From NCBI GenBank assembly GCA_010015655.1, contig ML976664.1, positions 241,909 to 305,908 on the forward strand: DNA of 64,000 bases. The letters are read 5' to 3'. The stretch is from Bimuria novae-zelandiae CBS 107.79 (Eukaryota; Ascomycota; Dothideomycetes; Pleosporales; Didymosphaeriaceae). Each line of letters begins with the position of its first letter. The stretch's first letter is position 1. A program made the translations under genes and the position numbers. The notes below the pieces were generated by a model. It made no database searches. It was not told the origin of the DNA and worked only from the letters and a program-made list of their open reading frames with translations. Below, one piece after another: positions 35,657-47,322 of this stretch.

Positions 35657-36815
35657 ATGGCTTCTCGGTTATCCTTTCTTGATCTCCCAAAGCCCCTCCG
35701 CTACCGAATCTACACGTACCTCTTAGCTCCGCACCTAGACGGCGCCGAAACAGTTGTCAACTACGATTTGAAGTGGAACTGGCTTGAGAACCCGAGCAAT
35801 ACGACCTTCGCCGGCATTCCACAGGTCGACTTATGTCGCTGCCCACGGCAAAAGCGACGAACCCAGAACAGCAAAACGGAAGACCATATGTATACGCGTT
35901 ACAAGTGTAACGGACCCGAAGTGAGGTTTAAGAGCGGGCAAGAAGGTTCGTCTACCTCTCATCGTGTGCTTTCCGGGGTAACGCAGCGTGCTAAACCATC
36001 TTGCAGATCTATGGGTACCTTCGTCGAAGTATGCGAACAGCGGGCAGATCAACTTTCTAAGACCGGCGAGAGACGATGAGCTGAGTCGGCGGCCGAACGC
36101 AAATATTCTCAGTGTATGCAGAACGGTGTACGAAGAAGCGCTGCCAGTACTGTACCACGGACGCGACTTCCTCTTCGTCACTGGCCCGTGTCCTAGAGGG
36201 AGGTATCAGGCGTATGCTACACATATATTCTTCGCTCGCTTGTCCAGTTTCGCGAGGTCACATGTCACGGCGTTCTCTCTAACCGTCGTGCCACACGAGG
36301 AGGATTGTACGATCGAAGACGTGGGAAGAGCGTATGCAGACCTTGCAGCTTGGGTGCAGCGTAATCTGCCATCCTTTCAGACACTCGGTATCAGCTTTTG
36401 GGATGGGAGACTCAAGTGGTTGCTTAAACCTTTCGAAGAACTGTTACAGAATGACGGCGTGAAAATTGAACTTGATCGAGGACAAAGAGATGGGTGGGTA
36501 AAGGATATTGAGAATGCGAGGAGCTTTAGATCTACTATGATGTCCAAAAGCAACAAAACGGAAGGTATGCACGTAGAACCGCTACAGGAAGAGGAGCTTG
36601 CGGAAGGACCCTCGAACGTCGGATACGTGGCAGACGCCTCAACGAGCCTGGAAGCATTCCTTCTCCGGGCAGACCTCACACGTGCACGTAGAAAGGAGAA
36701 ATCCACCTTGCAACCGGACTCTGAAGAGGATGAAGAAGAGTGGTTCGATGTGTTGCCTACTCCCACGACGCCCAAGGAAGGCAGGGCGGAAGGTGAAGAG
36801 TGGGATCTCGTTTGA
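35657..36815 (+). CDS. F-box-like fungal protein of unknown function
   Basis: Exons 35,657-35,945 and 36,007-36,815 (365 aa). The 61-bp intron (GTTCGT..GCTAAAC..TTGCAG) joins KSGQE to DLWVPSSKYANSGQINFL. The N-terminus, MASRLSFLDLPKPLRYRIYTYLL, has the LPxxLRxxIYxYLL form of the short F-box-like motif seen at the start of many fungal paralogues, which are thought to recruit substrates to SCF ubiquitin ligases. The middle has the usual NILSVCRTVYEEALPVLY block. The C-terminal third is charged and disordered (DSEEDEEEWFDVLPTP). No specific target can be inferred. Confidence 0.78.
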
Positions 36816-37018
36816 TCATGTCGTACTCATAGATCCACTGAGGATATACCGTCATTAAGAGCATTTGCAGGTATGCTGCACAGACCTCACCTGCGCCTGC
36901 CCTTTCCGTCCAACGTGTGTGTTGCTCCCTCAACTTCAAACGCGCCTCGCCAGCACCCTAACCGACTTCTACTTCTAATCTCACAGAAGATCGTACGGAC
37001 TTCCGGGTCTCGCGCAAA

Positions 37019-37891
37019 ATGGAGCGTGCGGAAGTCCTCACGTCGGAGGCTGATCGGTTCGAGTAGGTCACTGCTCAGGTGTACTCCCTCTCACGTACAG
37101 CTGAAAGTCGGCTATTGTGTTACCCATCCTAGGGTAACACGCGGCACTCCCGTATCGAAACGTCGCTAACGTGCAATGCTAGTTTCACTAAGATCGTCAC
37201 TTTGAAATTCGGCTCCGACAATGATCAAGAGACCTTCTTCGCTTTCCCTAGCATCTTGTCGCGCCGCAGTCGCTTTTCCAAGGCGGCTTTAAAAGTGTGG
37301 TGGGCGGAAGGGAACAACGGCGAGATCGTGCTATCGGAAGATCGCCCCAAGACCGTGGCCATTATCTGCAGTTCAACCAGGTGTGAGATACTGAAAAGAC
37401 ACTTAATGGGTTTGGATAGCTGACGCTTCCAGTCCGGAAAATTGGCGATGATGCCCAAGTCGAGAGCAGTCCCAGGCATCTTGGAGGCGAGAGACCTCCA
37501 CAACACATACGTCGAGCTGTCTCATCTATACGTATTCGCGGAGAAGGTCCAAGACATCACTACTAAGAACACCGTTCTCGAAGCCTTCTTCGAGCTTCTG
37601 CATGTTCTCCACGCGCAGTATGTCATGGGTTATGACATAATTACCATGCCGAGTCCCCAGGCAATCCGGATCATATACGCTGGAACTCCCACAGGCTGTT
37701 CTGCGAGGAGACTTTTGGTAGATATGTACGTGGCCTCCGCTGACTCCGACTTCCTAGAGGAGGGCTACTGGCCACCTGAGTTCATGCTCGACTTGGCACG
37801 AACCCTCATGGATGTTTGCGCTGCCGGGTCCTACACTACAGCGCCTTTGACTGTTGAAAAGTACACCGAGAACCCGGATGAGGATGTGTGA
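37019..37891 (+). CDS. BTB/POZ-domain protein, apparently frameshifted
   Basis: Proposed exons are 37,019-37,062, 37,183-37,380 and 37,433-37,891. The first intron (120 bp, CTAAC) joins SEADRF to DFTKIVTLKFGSDNDQETF. The second (52 bp) precedes SGKLAMMPKSRAVPG. The layout is that of small fungal BTB proteins: VTLKFGSDxxxETFFAFPSIL, SRFSKAAL, then LYVFAEKVQDITTKNTVLEAF, IIYAGTPTGCSARRLLVDMYV and a C-terminal EFMLDLARTLMD. At 37,361 the frame breaks. The sequence reads ATTATCTGCAG, whereas one extra T would give IYLQFNQ and run in phase into exon 3. As written the product would be truncated. This is either a real 1-nt deletion (pseudogene) or a sequence error. Confidence 0.65.
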
Positions 37892-38524
37892 GCTGAGGTA
37901 AGTACAAGGCTGCCTTTGGATCTTGTACCCTGGCATAACACAGCATGGTTTGAGGTGGCATGTGCTCATAGGGAACAGGGCTTCGACATGGGCATGAGCT
38001 CCGGCACGCGTACAGGTACGGGCTTTGGCATGGAGGTGGGGATGATTCTGCATTCTGAAAGAACCGATACTGGTTATCCGGACTTGGTTTGGGTAGGCTG
38101 CAAACCTCAATCAAATCAACTCCCAATGCTATCTCGGCTATCCGGGCTGTCCGGTCTAGCAAGGTCGGATCGATGGAAGCCTTGCTTAGCGCTTTCCCCT
38201 CATTGTAGAGGATTTGATACTCTTCAAAAATTAATGAATCGACCGTGCAGTATGCTACACACGTCTTACCTTCTGTGCATTCCCTCAAATTGATGCAGAG
38301 TTTAAACTTGTGCCAGCTGAGCACCGAAGGTTTTGTATACAGACGGAAAAGATGTAGATCATCTCGAAAACGAGTAATGTATTCAGTGATAAAATTTCTA
38401 CGCTGTCCAAACGAAGCATGTGACCACCCCCAAACACCAACGTTCGTCGACCAAATCTAGACAAATTTACAAGCCTGTGACAGTTCCCTACCTGACCATT
38501 AGCAGGAATTTCAAAGCAGTGAAA
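37892..38524. other. Region between converging BTB and Yvc1-like genes
   Basis: No gene recognised. A donor-like GTAAGTAC at 37,900 and an acceptor-like CATAACACAG near 37,945 could be a spliced 3' UTR. A GC-rich patch at 37,980-38,045 has a weak GGCATGG/ACAGG(TACGGG) repetition. Confidence 0.4.
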
Positions 38525-40911
38525 TCACGGATCTCCCTGCCAAACACTGCTCAACCGCCTCCTCCTCGGTTGCATCGCACTTCCTGGACTCATACTACGA
38601 CTCCTGACGCCGCCCTGACCTGCGAAGCTGTTCTCAAGAATCGCGTCTTCAAGATCATCTTCCTCCTCGATACGCTGCATCACCTCCTCCGGCGGCTCCT
38701 CATCAAACACCTCCTGGATCTCTGCATGCACATTGAACGTGTTCCAAAAGGCCCACTTCTCGCGCTTCGACGGTCCATGGATGGTTTGCTTGCGCTTTGG
38801 TTTCCAGAGGTACTGGCGCTCGTAGTAAGCGATGGCGAGGAGCAAAGGCGCGTTCAAGATGCGCACGATGGTGATGTTGATCTTGTGGAACCAGCGCGGC
38901 GACGCGATGAACTTGAGGGGGAGAAGGAACATGATAGCGAGAATATTCGTGGGCGGGAAGTACGAGAACAACGAGTCTGACTTGACGCCTTCGAAGGTGG
39001 ATACGGCGCGACGGAATTGGATCTCTGCTGTTGCGTCCGCCGCGATTTTGGAGAAGGTGTTGGAGAGGATGGACACCAGGACGGTGAGGAAGAGCGTGTT
39101 GCCCAGGAACGCGTAGACGACCATGAGCGCAGGACCGAGAATCTCGTGGAAGTTGGGCGATTCGGTGATGCCGGTGCCGTCTAGACCGAACCAGATCCAC
39201 AACATCCATTTTGAGATCTCGATTGGTCCTGGTTTGTCTCCGAAGTCGTCCTTTGCACTGCCCATGCTAAGCCACTTAAGCGATAGTAGGAAACCTGCGA
39301 AACACCAAACTGCGATAAGGCTTAGAGCGGTGAACTCCCTTACCATGGCCCGCAGCGCAATGAACAACATGTTTTCGGGCATAAGGTTGAAAGCTAGGCG
39401 CGGGAAGAGAACAGGCGATGCGATGGCAAGAATGTCTAACGCTTGTCTGCCGAGATCCAAGCTGTTGACTGACCACGCGTAGATTCGAAGACCTAGGTAG
39501 GACAAGAATATGACCACGAAGGTAACGTCTAAGAAAGCCCATAATTCTTGCGTGTGTACTTGCCAGCCATGCTCCAACATGGAGGCGCATTCGTCCACGG
39601 TCCATCCCAGAGCGTAAATCAAGAAAATAGCCTCAGCCATCGTGAATTCGTCGTGATTCTGTTTCACCATGCAGAAACAATACAACCCGATAAGTATGAG
39701 GAACCACGTCGCTTCGACGAACGTACGGGTCCTCGGCACAATCAGACGGTATTGATTCAAGAGCGGAGCGTGTCTGGGATCGTAAAGCGATATCGGTTTG
39801 TGCTTGTAGTGATCCGGAAGGATATCAAGGAAGGAAGTCGGAGTGTACACTATCCGTCCGCGGTATACCCCATCGATGACCTTTTGTGCGCCTGAGCTGC
39901 TGAGGAATATCTTACTCTCCGAAACAATGGCGACTTCGAGCGCAGTCAGCTTGCCCTCATAGCCTCCTTGGTTCTGATACTGCCACTTCCGCCTCTCGGG
40001 ACATATCTCTGGTGGGGCGTTTTGGAAGGGTTGGAATGGAGACACAAGAATTCTTGCCAACTCAAGCAGACCTTGCTTTCCGGAGAAGTCTTCGTCGTGC
40101 CTTCGGAGGACCTTGACAGCAACCAGCTCACACAAGTTGGCTCGCGTCAAATTGACAGTCTGGTGGTGATGTTGGAATTGCTGCTCGCGTAAAAACTGCA
40201 TTCTGTTCACAAACAAACAGTAGACTAGGCTAGTCAGCCGGTGTTTCAAGCTGGGGAGTACACACATCCTCACACTGTGTTACCCCAGGAGATGCATATC
40301 GAAGCCCAAAGACAAGATAATCGCCACTATGGTAGTGCAGAACTTTGGAAGCCTTTGATTCTATACAACATATCCTAGGCAATACAGATGAAGTTGCGGT
40401 GCGAATACATACCGATTGATATATCGTCGGCGTCGTACAGTCGGTCGACAAGAGGCTTGACGATCAGCACGTTCATCCGGGGTTCCTTGAGCTGCTCCAT
40501 ATTGTACGGATCTTCGATGCTCGCCAGAACCAGGCGTCGTATTCGCTGAATGTTATAGTAAATATCTAACGTGGTGTTCGGGTCGGCATAGAAATTCTCG
40601 CGTGGCGTCATAGCTTCTCTGCCCTCACGCACGCATCCATCTCGATCGGCAAGCTCGTCATCGCCTATCAGGGTCTCCTGCTCTTGCTGATTCCTATGCG
40701 ATCGTAGTACATCACTCAGTGTGCGATTCTTGCCGGTCAAGTGAGGCCGATCCAAGTGCTTTGGGATTTTTATGTGTTGTGCCGAGTTGGTGCGCTTGGG
40801 TGATATGTCGCCACCATTACTGCTGCCATTGGATTGATACCTCGGATTAGAGGTAGGTCGTTGTGCATTGTTCGAGCGAGAGGAGCTCTGAATCCCAGCA
40901 CGGCCGGACAT
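38525..40911 (-). CDS. YVC1: TRP-like vacuolar calcium channel (Yvc1 family)
   Basis: Minus strand; exons 40,911-40,413 and 40,224-38,525 (732 aa). The 188-bp intron joins LVDRLYDADDISI to VYCLFVNRMQFL without changing the family motif. An earlier acceptor gives an immediate stop. After a disordered N-terminus comes the cytosolic conserved region (YYNIQRIRRLVLASIEDPY; LTRANLCELVAVKVLRR). Six or more membrane segments follow, from about residue 310: FVEATWFLILIGLYCFCMV, AIFLIYALGWTVDECASM and LWAFLDVTFVVIFLSYLGL. The pore/S6 part has WMLWIWFGLDGTGI and GPALMVVYAFLGNTLFLTVL. The acidic tail (FDEEPPEEVMQRIEEEDDLED) matches the Ca-sensing acidic cluster described for yeast Yvc1. The family releases vacuolar calcium in response to osmotic or stretch signals. 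Length fits the family. Confidence 0.92.
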
Positions 40912-41954
40912 ATGGTAGGGCTAGCCCTGGTATTACTTGTACTGGGGCCAAGTACAGCACTAAAGCTTTTGTGGTAGCACTTTAGGTAATAATTAGGTGA
41001 GGGCGGGAAAGGCGGTTGATGTCGCAAGGTGGGCGAGCAATGGAGGTTCCGAATGAGGAATGGATGACAAGACTGAGTGGGGTGGCGGCTACCGTACGCT
41101 TATTGTAGCACTGGTATCCCGTATCGCGCTGACCAGGGCCGGTTATACGTGTGGTAGGGGTGCCAATTAGGTTACAACGTGCTTTTAAAGACTCTGGTGA
41201 GCGTGTCGTAGTAGTTTGATAAAGTGTTGCGGAGTTGCGATAAGGGCGACGCTCTTGTGCGAAAGTGACGGACCCCGGAGGCCCGTGCATAAGACCAGCG
41301 TTAGAAACATCCTAACTGGAAAAGGACAGCCCCATCCCACGAGAGAAACGATCAGGGCCAAAATTGAATTACTGGTGGTAGACGGTTTTTTTATTGCAGC
41401 CTTCTCAACTGTTCGACTGGCTCTGATTCCTTCGAGCTTACGCTCAGTTGTCTTCACGTCAGAAAATATCTATCCTCGCTCCTCCGATGGTGTCCCCTAC
41501 ACGCTGCACTCAAATCATAAGAAAGTTGCCTGACCATTCCATACATTCGCTCCAACTGCAAACACATATGATCTTCGTAATGCCTTCTCACAACAGCCGC
41601 GCGGCAGCGCCTAGTGCGAGCCGACCCAAAGCACGATGATACACCGACATGAGGGGTACTACAAAGTGGATCCAGACTCGATCTCAAATTTCTACACCCT
41701 ACTCGTACACCCCTTGCCCTCTCTTAGCGCCCCCATACCCGATCAATTTCTCTTCGTAGTCTCGCCTTCTACGGAAGGACAAATCTTCCTCTTAGTCTTA
41801 CTCATCTTCGCAGACCACTGGAGTGACCTGCGAAGCCGCCAGACATTGACTCACCGGGGAAAGTGCCCGCGCCCTACGCTACCCATATACAAAGCTACGA
41901 AAGGCTTAGTCTCTAGCACCGCCAGTACGCTGCTTCCAGCCATTGACTACAGCT
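40912..41954. promoter_or_regulatory. Divergent intergenic region, Yvc1-like / D-serine dehydratase-like
   Basis: About 1.0 kb between two outward-facing starts. Open frames on both strands here, including one from 41,636 that overlaps the next start, have no protein-like features. Both promoters are presumably inside; no TATA box was picked out. Confidence 0.45.
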
Positions 41955-43518
41955 ATGGAGCATATTCCTACAGCCAACCACCCTCTCCCTAGCCTCGCCT
42001 CTCTGCAGCTACAATATGTGGGCAAAAACTTGAACGACTTGCCCACGCCTGGTGCTATCATCGATCGAGCGGTCGTGAAGAGGAATTGCAATGACATGCT
42101 CGACGTTTGTCAGAAGCTTGGTGTGGGGTTTAGAGCGCATGTCAAAAGCCATAAAGTACGTTGCTCACAGTTAGAAGGCACAGATTCGGGCTTAATTTAG
42201 AGACTGATATCGTGAGCAGACTCTGGAACTTTCAAAACTGCAAGTCGGTTCCGGGCCCGCCAACTTCATCGTGTCCACTGTGACCGAGGCAGAGAACCTT
42301 CTCCCATTCTTGCTAGAATGCCAGGCCAGCGGACGAGAAAGTAGCGTAAGAATCTCAACAAAACGTGCGTTGCTAAAATATTCATATTTGCGCTAGGTAT
42401 TCTACGGCGTGCCACCATCCCAATCCACCGTCCCACGCCTCGTCCACCTCGCCAGCAAACTCGCCCCAGGCAGCGTAAACATCCTCATCGACAACATCGA
42501 GGCCTTCAACAAGATGAGTGAATACCTCGATGACGGTAAAATTGGCGTCTTCATCAAGATAGACACGGGCTACAACCGTGCCGGTATCAAGATTTCTTCC
42601 AACAAGTTCCCCGGCCTTATTCGGAAAGTAGTTGGTACTGTGGGAGAAGCCTTTAGAGGCTTCTATTCGCACTACGGACACTCGTATGCGGGCAGCTCGG
42701 AGAAGGATGCCGCTCATGGGTTGATCTCTGAACTGGAAGGTCTCGAAGAAGCCGCGGCTGAAGTAGACGGTGCGTAATTCCTGGGCTGGCTTTCTATGAT
42801 CCCCGCAAACCATGGAGGGATGAAGTTATTAAGTGAACTGGTCTCAGCTAACTGTACCCCATATGCAGATGTTTACTTGAAACTGCTCAAGAAAAAGATG
42901 GTATTGACCGTCGGCGCGACCCCGACAGCAACCGCCGCGCAAAACATGCTTTCGGGGTCACCAAGAGCTGCAGAGTTCAAGACGCTGCTGAACCGCCTGA
43001 AGGAAACGTACAGTGTTGAATTGCATGCCGGCGTATACCCGCTGCTCGACATGCAACAAGTGGCGACACACGCGCGACCGACTTCTGGTAGGGCGGCTTT
43101 GACGAAAGAGAGCGTCGGGTTAAAGATCCTGCTCGAGATCTCATCTGTTTATGAGGAACGAGAAAAGCCGGAGGCCCTCGCTTCAGCTGGGTCGTTGGCC
43201 CTGGGACGGGAGCCATGCAAGAGCTATCCGGGGTGGGGTATCCTGACTGGAGAACTGGGAAACAAAGGAAACACTGTTTATGACGAGCAGCAAAACAAGA
43301 CCGGGTGGATTGTCGGTAGAATAAGCCAGGAGCATGGTATACTCTCGTGGGAGGGTCCAAGGGAGCAGATGAGGCCACTAGAGATAGGATCCAAGGTTCT
43401 GGTCTGGCCGAATCATGCATGCGTTGCTGGCGTTGGGTTTGGATGGTATCTTATTGTAGACTCGGAGCAGAGTGGAGATACCGTGGTGGATGTTTGGGTC
43501 CGGTGGCGCGGATGGTAG
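41955..43518 (+). CDS. D-serine dehydratase-like PLP enzyme (fold-type III)
   Basis: Exons 41,955-42,155, 42,220-42,345, 42,397-42,769 and 42,869-43,518 (449 aa). Introns are 64, 51 and 99 bp; all joins keep the frame (HVKSHK/TLELSK, ESS/VFYGVPPS, AEVDD/VYLKLL). The first ATG in frame, MEHIPTANHPLP, is used. The PLP-binding lysine is expected at K64 in AHVKSHKT. The alanine-racemase-type N-terminal barrel includes IDTGYNRAGI and GFYSHYGHSY. The C-terminal domain carries the HxC zinc pair of eukaryotic D-serine dehydratases (H416, C418 in PNHACVAGVGFGWY). Relatives (Dsd1) convert D-serine to pyruvate and ammonia; D-threonine aldolases share the fold, so substrate is not certain. Function in D-amino-acid detoxification is likely. 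Confidence 0.9.
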
Positions 43519-43605
43519 GCTAATTAGACGTTCTTCGGACAGGTTAGATTTGTACAAGGTGATTCAGCTGTAGTGTATGTGTCGACGCCACCTGAAGGTT
43601 GATTG

Positions 43606-44964
43606 TCATTTCCCCCTCGCGGATCCCCTCGGTCTCCGTCTCCCTCTCGAAGGTGCTGGTGGCGATTGAGTTGGAAAAGCTGGCGGCGGTTGAGTAGGAA
43701 AGGCTGGAGGGTGGTATGATGGAATAGCTGGGGGGTGGTATGCTGGGGTAGCTGGACCGACGGACATTGAGCCAGGGGTTTCCCACTTCATGCTGTGCAT
43801 ATACAAGCTAAACGTTTTGACTTCGTTTAGAATGCGGTTTAGTGTCTGAGTTTGTATGCCCTGCTCCTGTAGCATACGGCCCTGGAAGGTTTCTCGTTCT
43901 TGGCGAGCTTTGTCGTGGAAGTTTGCCGACGACGTTCGCCAGTTCTCCTCACGCTTGTCGTGCGCATCCGAAGCTATGCGCCGGCATTCTTCCAGCCATC
44001 GGATCTGACTCGAGATCAATTGCGACTCTTGCTTGATCAGGTTCGGGACCGTGATGTCTTGATCGTCTCGGTCAAGGCCTGGAGAAGGGAAAGCGGCGGC
44101 TGGCGCTGTCCCGTTCTCAGCAACCGAAGGTCTGGCTCGCCTGCTCCGACTGTTCGATGCCTGCTCAAAGTCCCATGTGCTCTCTTCGTGCCACTCTCCC
44201 TTGAAGCGACGAAGCAGCCTTTGCACGTGGTTCACACACTCGGAGGTGTCCTCCTGAATGTCATGCTGCAGTTTTGCGACAATGCTCTCCAAGTCTTCCT
44301 TTGTTATCAGCGGCAAAATGTCGTCGTCATCGTCGACTGCGCCCAAGTGTGCGCCATTGTCGGCGTTGTCTAGTCGCTGACTCTTCCTCGAGACCAGCTC
44401 CTTCTCCAGCTCCGCGTCTGAGTCGCGTCGCGTGCGCTTGTAGTGCGAGGTGGAGGATGCGCCTTCCTCATCTTCGTCGATGGTAATCGCGGTCGACGGG
44501 TCTGCACCTGCCCCGTAGACTTGGACAGTAGGCGCTTTCCCCTTGGATGCTCCTTGACTGGCTTTGACTCTGATGGAAAGCCCGTCTGCGCGTGATACAG
44601 GCTTCAGCGCGTACTGGGAGCCTCCGGGGACTGTGAGTTGGAGCTGGCCGTGTATCTCGACCGAGGTGCCGTGCAAGGTCTCGAGCTCACGCTTCAGGCC
44701 GCTGAGCAGGTCAGCGATCTTCTGCGCGGTGCGAGGGACCAGGGCATCCGCACTGACGTTGGTGTTTGAACCACCATCGCTCTCTTCGGACGGAGATGTG
44801 CGCTCCCCGGGCGATGGCAGCGGGGGAGTCGCAAAGGGTGTCTCTTCGCGCGCAGGCGTCGGCGACTGCATCCTCTCTACGAAGGGCGGCGCGTACTGTT
44901 TGATGTGAACGCCTGGCTCCTCCCTGGGGACAGCAACTCTACGCGATAGCGGCTTGCCATGCAT
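43606..44964 (-). CDS. Unknown protein with central coiled-coil and Pro-rich tail
   Basis: Single-exon frame, 452 aa, from ATG at 44,964. I do not recognise the family. The first 60% is disordered and charged, with Ser/Thr-Pro sites (MQSPTPAREET; LPSPGERTSPSEE) and a conserved-looking block QKIADLLSGLKRELETLHG. An acidic DDDD patch leads into ITKEDLESIVAKLQHDIQEDT, and a helical stretch follows (IKQESQLISSQIRWLEECRRIASDAHDKREENW to QTQTLNRILNEVK). The tail is a short repeat of the type YHPPAIPS / YHPPAFPT / QPPPAFPT, ending in an Arg/Gly-rich sequence. It looks like a nuclear scaffold-type protein, but that is inference. It faces away from the next gene, 504 bp apart. Confidence 0.75.
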   Translation of the reverse strand: MHGKPLSRRVAVPREEPGVHIKQYAPPFVERMQSPTPAREETPFATPPLPSPGERTSPSEESDGGSNTNVSADALVPRTAQKIADLLSGLKRELETLHGTSVEIHGQLQLTVPGGSQYALKPVSRADGLSIRVKASQGASKGKAPTVQVYGAGADPSTAITIDEDEEGASSTSHYKRTRRDSDAELEKELVSRKSQRLDNADNGAHLGAVDDDDDILPLITKEDLESIVAKLQHDIQEDTSECVNHVQRLLRRFKGEWHEESTWDFEQASNSRSRRARPSVAENGTAPAAAFPSPGLDRDDQDITVPNLIKQESQLISSQIRWLEECRRIASDAHDKREENWRTSSANFHDKARQERETFQGRMLQEQGIQTQTLNRILNEVKTFSLYMHSMKWETPGSMSVGPATPAYHPPAIPSYHPPAFPTQPPPAFPTQSPPAPSRGRRRPRGSARGK

Positions 44965-45468
44965 GCAGCACTCGTGGAGGGATGGGTGGACCCCTTCGGC
45001 GCATTGGCTAACGATTGCGGAAAGCTAGGCTGCTCCCCCCTAACCTCCTTGGAAGCAGGGCCATGCACCATGCGAAGGCTGGCGCGAACGGCCGGTGCCG
45101 ACATGACGCCTGTTGATCAGGGCGCACACTCCTGGTGGAAACCCCTCGAGCTCCTTAGCCACGTGCCGCAGGCTGTCTCCTTGTCCGTTGCATCCTCCTG
45201 GGAGAGTTCCCGCCGAGCGTCTTCCACGCAGTATGCTCGACATCACTCTCCTCTGCCTTCCCTCAGCATCGCCGCGGGGTTTCTAGCTCAATCCACTCCC
45301 CCTTGCCCGTCTGTGCTTATGCACCGCGTGCATCTGCCCACACTGCGCATCCTCTGGGCCCTGGGTCCGTGTTCAAGTTGTACGGCCCCGAGCCCGAGGC
45401 CAATCGGTTGAGTGCTGCAAGCCTCTGCGTGTCTGGCGGCGCAGTTGGGACATCGCCCGTGGCACACC
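44965..45468. promoter_or_regulatory. Divergent intergenic region of two unknown proteins
   Basis: 504 bp between outward-facing starts, GC-rich with pyrimidine tracts (CTCCTCTGCCTTCCCTC at 45,248-45,264). No gene. Both promoters should lie here. Confidence 0.45.
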
Positions 45469-47322
45469 ATGGTAAACCGGCCAACGCATTACAACCGACG
45501 AAGCCTCCTCGATGCCGACGACGACGCCAGCAGACTCCAACGGGAGGAGCGCACCAACTACGACGTCGTCATGACTTTTCCCGTCCATCCGCTGGGCTTC
45601 ATGCAGGGTCCCTTCGAGGAGTCCATGCTCGATGCCACCGGAGGAACCGGCTTCGTTCCCTTCAAGAACCCGAAAAAGACCATAGAGCAGCGACAGCACA
45701 TGCTCTGCAGAGAACACGAAGCCCCGGAGCTAACTTGGAACTTCACGTACAACTGCCATTGGCGCAACCGGTCCAAAGGCAAATACCACCCTCTCCTGAA
45801 GACGGTGGCGCAGATCATCTTCGGCGTGCATTTGTTGCACCAACATCTAGAGAAATCCGTCGCCGACGTCGCAGATATTCTGCTGAAACACGTCAACGAG
45901 CTCGATAGCTTCTTACAACGCGCCAACGAAGACATTGAAGGGAGCCTGAAGGACATGCTGTTTCGGAGGAAATGCCTGAAAGTTCCCATGGAGCATGTAA
46001 ACGAGTTCGACCGACTTCTCGACGACCGCACGTACCGCTTCCAGCTTCTCGAGGGCAATGTCACGATAGAACGGACCATCAATCGCATGTCGCAGATGTT
46101 GAACGATTACCTGGCCGACATAACCACGTTCCAAAACGCGAATCAGGATCTTGACGCCTATCTTCTGGGCATCGGACACAATTGGACTGCAATGGATGGA
46201 GATGTGGGTCGAATTTACTCCGCCATGTGTGGGAACACAGGGGGTTGGGCGCAATTTCTGCAAAGCCTGCTTGCCAAAGCTGAGAAGCTAGGCGTTGTTC
46301 TCGTGCAAGTGAGCAGCTATTGCAACGAAATTGAGAAACGGTGCGGAGCTGCTAGCCGCCGTAGCATGGTATGAATCCCTTTCGACACCGTCGATCCTTT
46401 CTTTGGATGGCAGCTCGTTTGTTTCACCATCTGTAGCGTCGGCTAACATGTTTTTGTTCTTCAGGTCGCCAGCCGGTCCTCGTCACGGAACTCGTCGAAA
46501 TCCCGAGAAGCCGCACGTTCGTTCAGAAACATGGCGCACAACAAACCACTTCCAAGCGTACCCAACGAGCGACCGCCATTTATGACGCCTCCTTCCGCGA
46601 ATGTGGAGCTTGTCTCGGGGTTTACTACACGGCAACAGTTCCCCCCTGATCATCCCCAAATTCGCGTCGTTTCACACATGGGCTCGGAGGAGTCTCTAAG
46701 GCACGAGGTGGAAGAGATCGGGCCGGCACGAAGAGATCTGACGCACTCTGAGGTCGATGTGTCACCGCACAACATGGACGAACCTTCTGGGCATCGCCGT
46801 ACCTCCTCAGAAGGCATTGATCGACACTCCGAAGATGTGCAAATAGTTTTGCGTCAGGATGTGTATGAGCCGAGGCCGGAGCCCGCACGATTTAGCGATG
46901 AAAAAGAGGTAGTCATGAGTGACGAGAAGGAGGTACTTGTACTCAGCCCTCCACTGACGGGCAAAGATTCTGCGTATTCTTCTGTTTCTGGTACCTCGTT
47001 CGCGTCCCGGACCTCAGTCCATCCGCGCTCAGCATCTGCGCACTCTTCCTCGCATCCACGTGCGCAGTTCGGGTTATTCCCCAGTAGTGGCCCAAGCACA
47101 CCAAAGCAATCGATATCCGGACGGTACGGCGCCATCTCTCCCGCCTTGACTGCCCGTCAGACGCCCGAGCCTGCTGCCCTTCTACCGCCCCGCGCGTCAA
47201 CGTCTCTTGATAGCCATCTTCCTTCTTCGCGTAATCGCTTGTTGAGAAAGTCGAGCCTTTCATCGCTGAAGAAATTGTTCAGCAAGAAAAAACACAGCCC
47301 TGTAGAGACCATTGTAGAGTGA
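45469..47322 (+). CDS. Unknown conserved-looking fungal protein, helical N-terminus
   Basis: Exons 45,469-46,368 and 46,465-47,322 (585 aa). The 96-bp intron (GTATGA..GGCTAAC..CTTCAG) joins AASRRSM to VASRSSSRNSSKS. Residues 1-300 look folded and helical: TNYDVVMTFPVHPLGFMQGP, PKKTIEQRQHMLCREHE, then long heptad-like stretches (VHLLHQHLEKSVADVADILLK; FRRKCLKVPMEHVNEF; INRMSQMLNDYLADITTFQ), suggesting a coiled-coil or bundle. The second exon is disordered and Ser/Pro-rich. It ends in a basic amphipathic stretch, LRKSSLSSLKKLFSKKK, that could bind acidic membranes. I cannot name a family. The organisation (helical module, disordered tail, basic C-terminus) suggests a cortical or signalling scaffold; this is inference only. 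Confidence 0.75.

Noticed and set aside
41636..41992. ATG-initiated 118-codon frame overlapping the D-serine dehydratase-like start
   Set aside because: It overlaps the well-supported first exon of the next gene in another frame and shows no domain.
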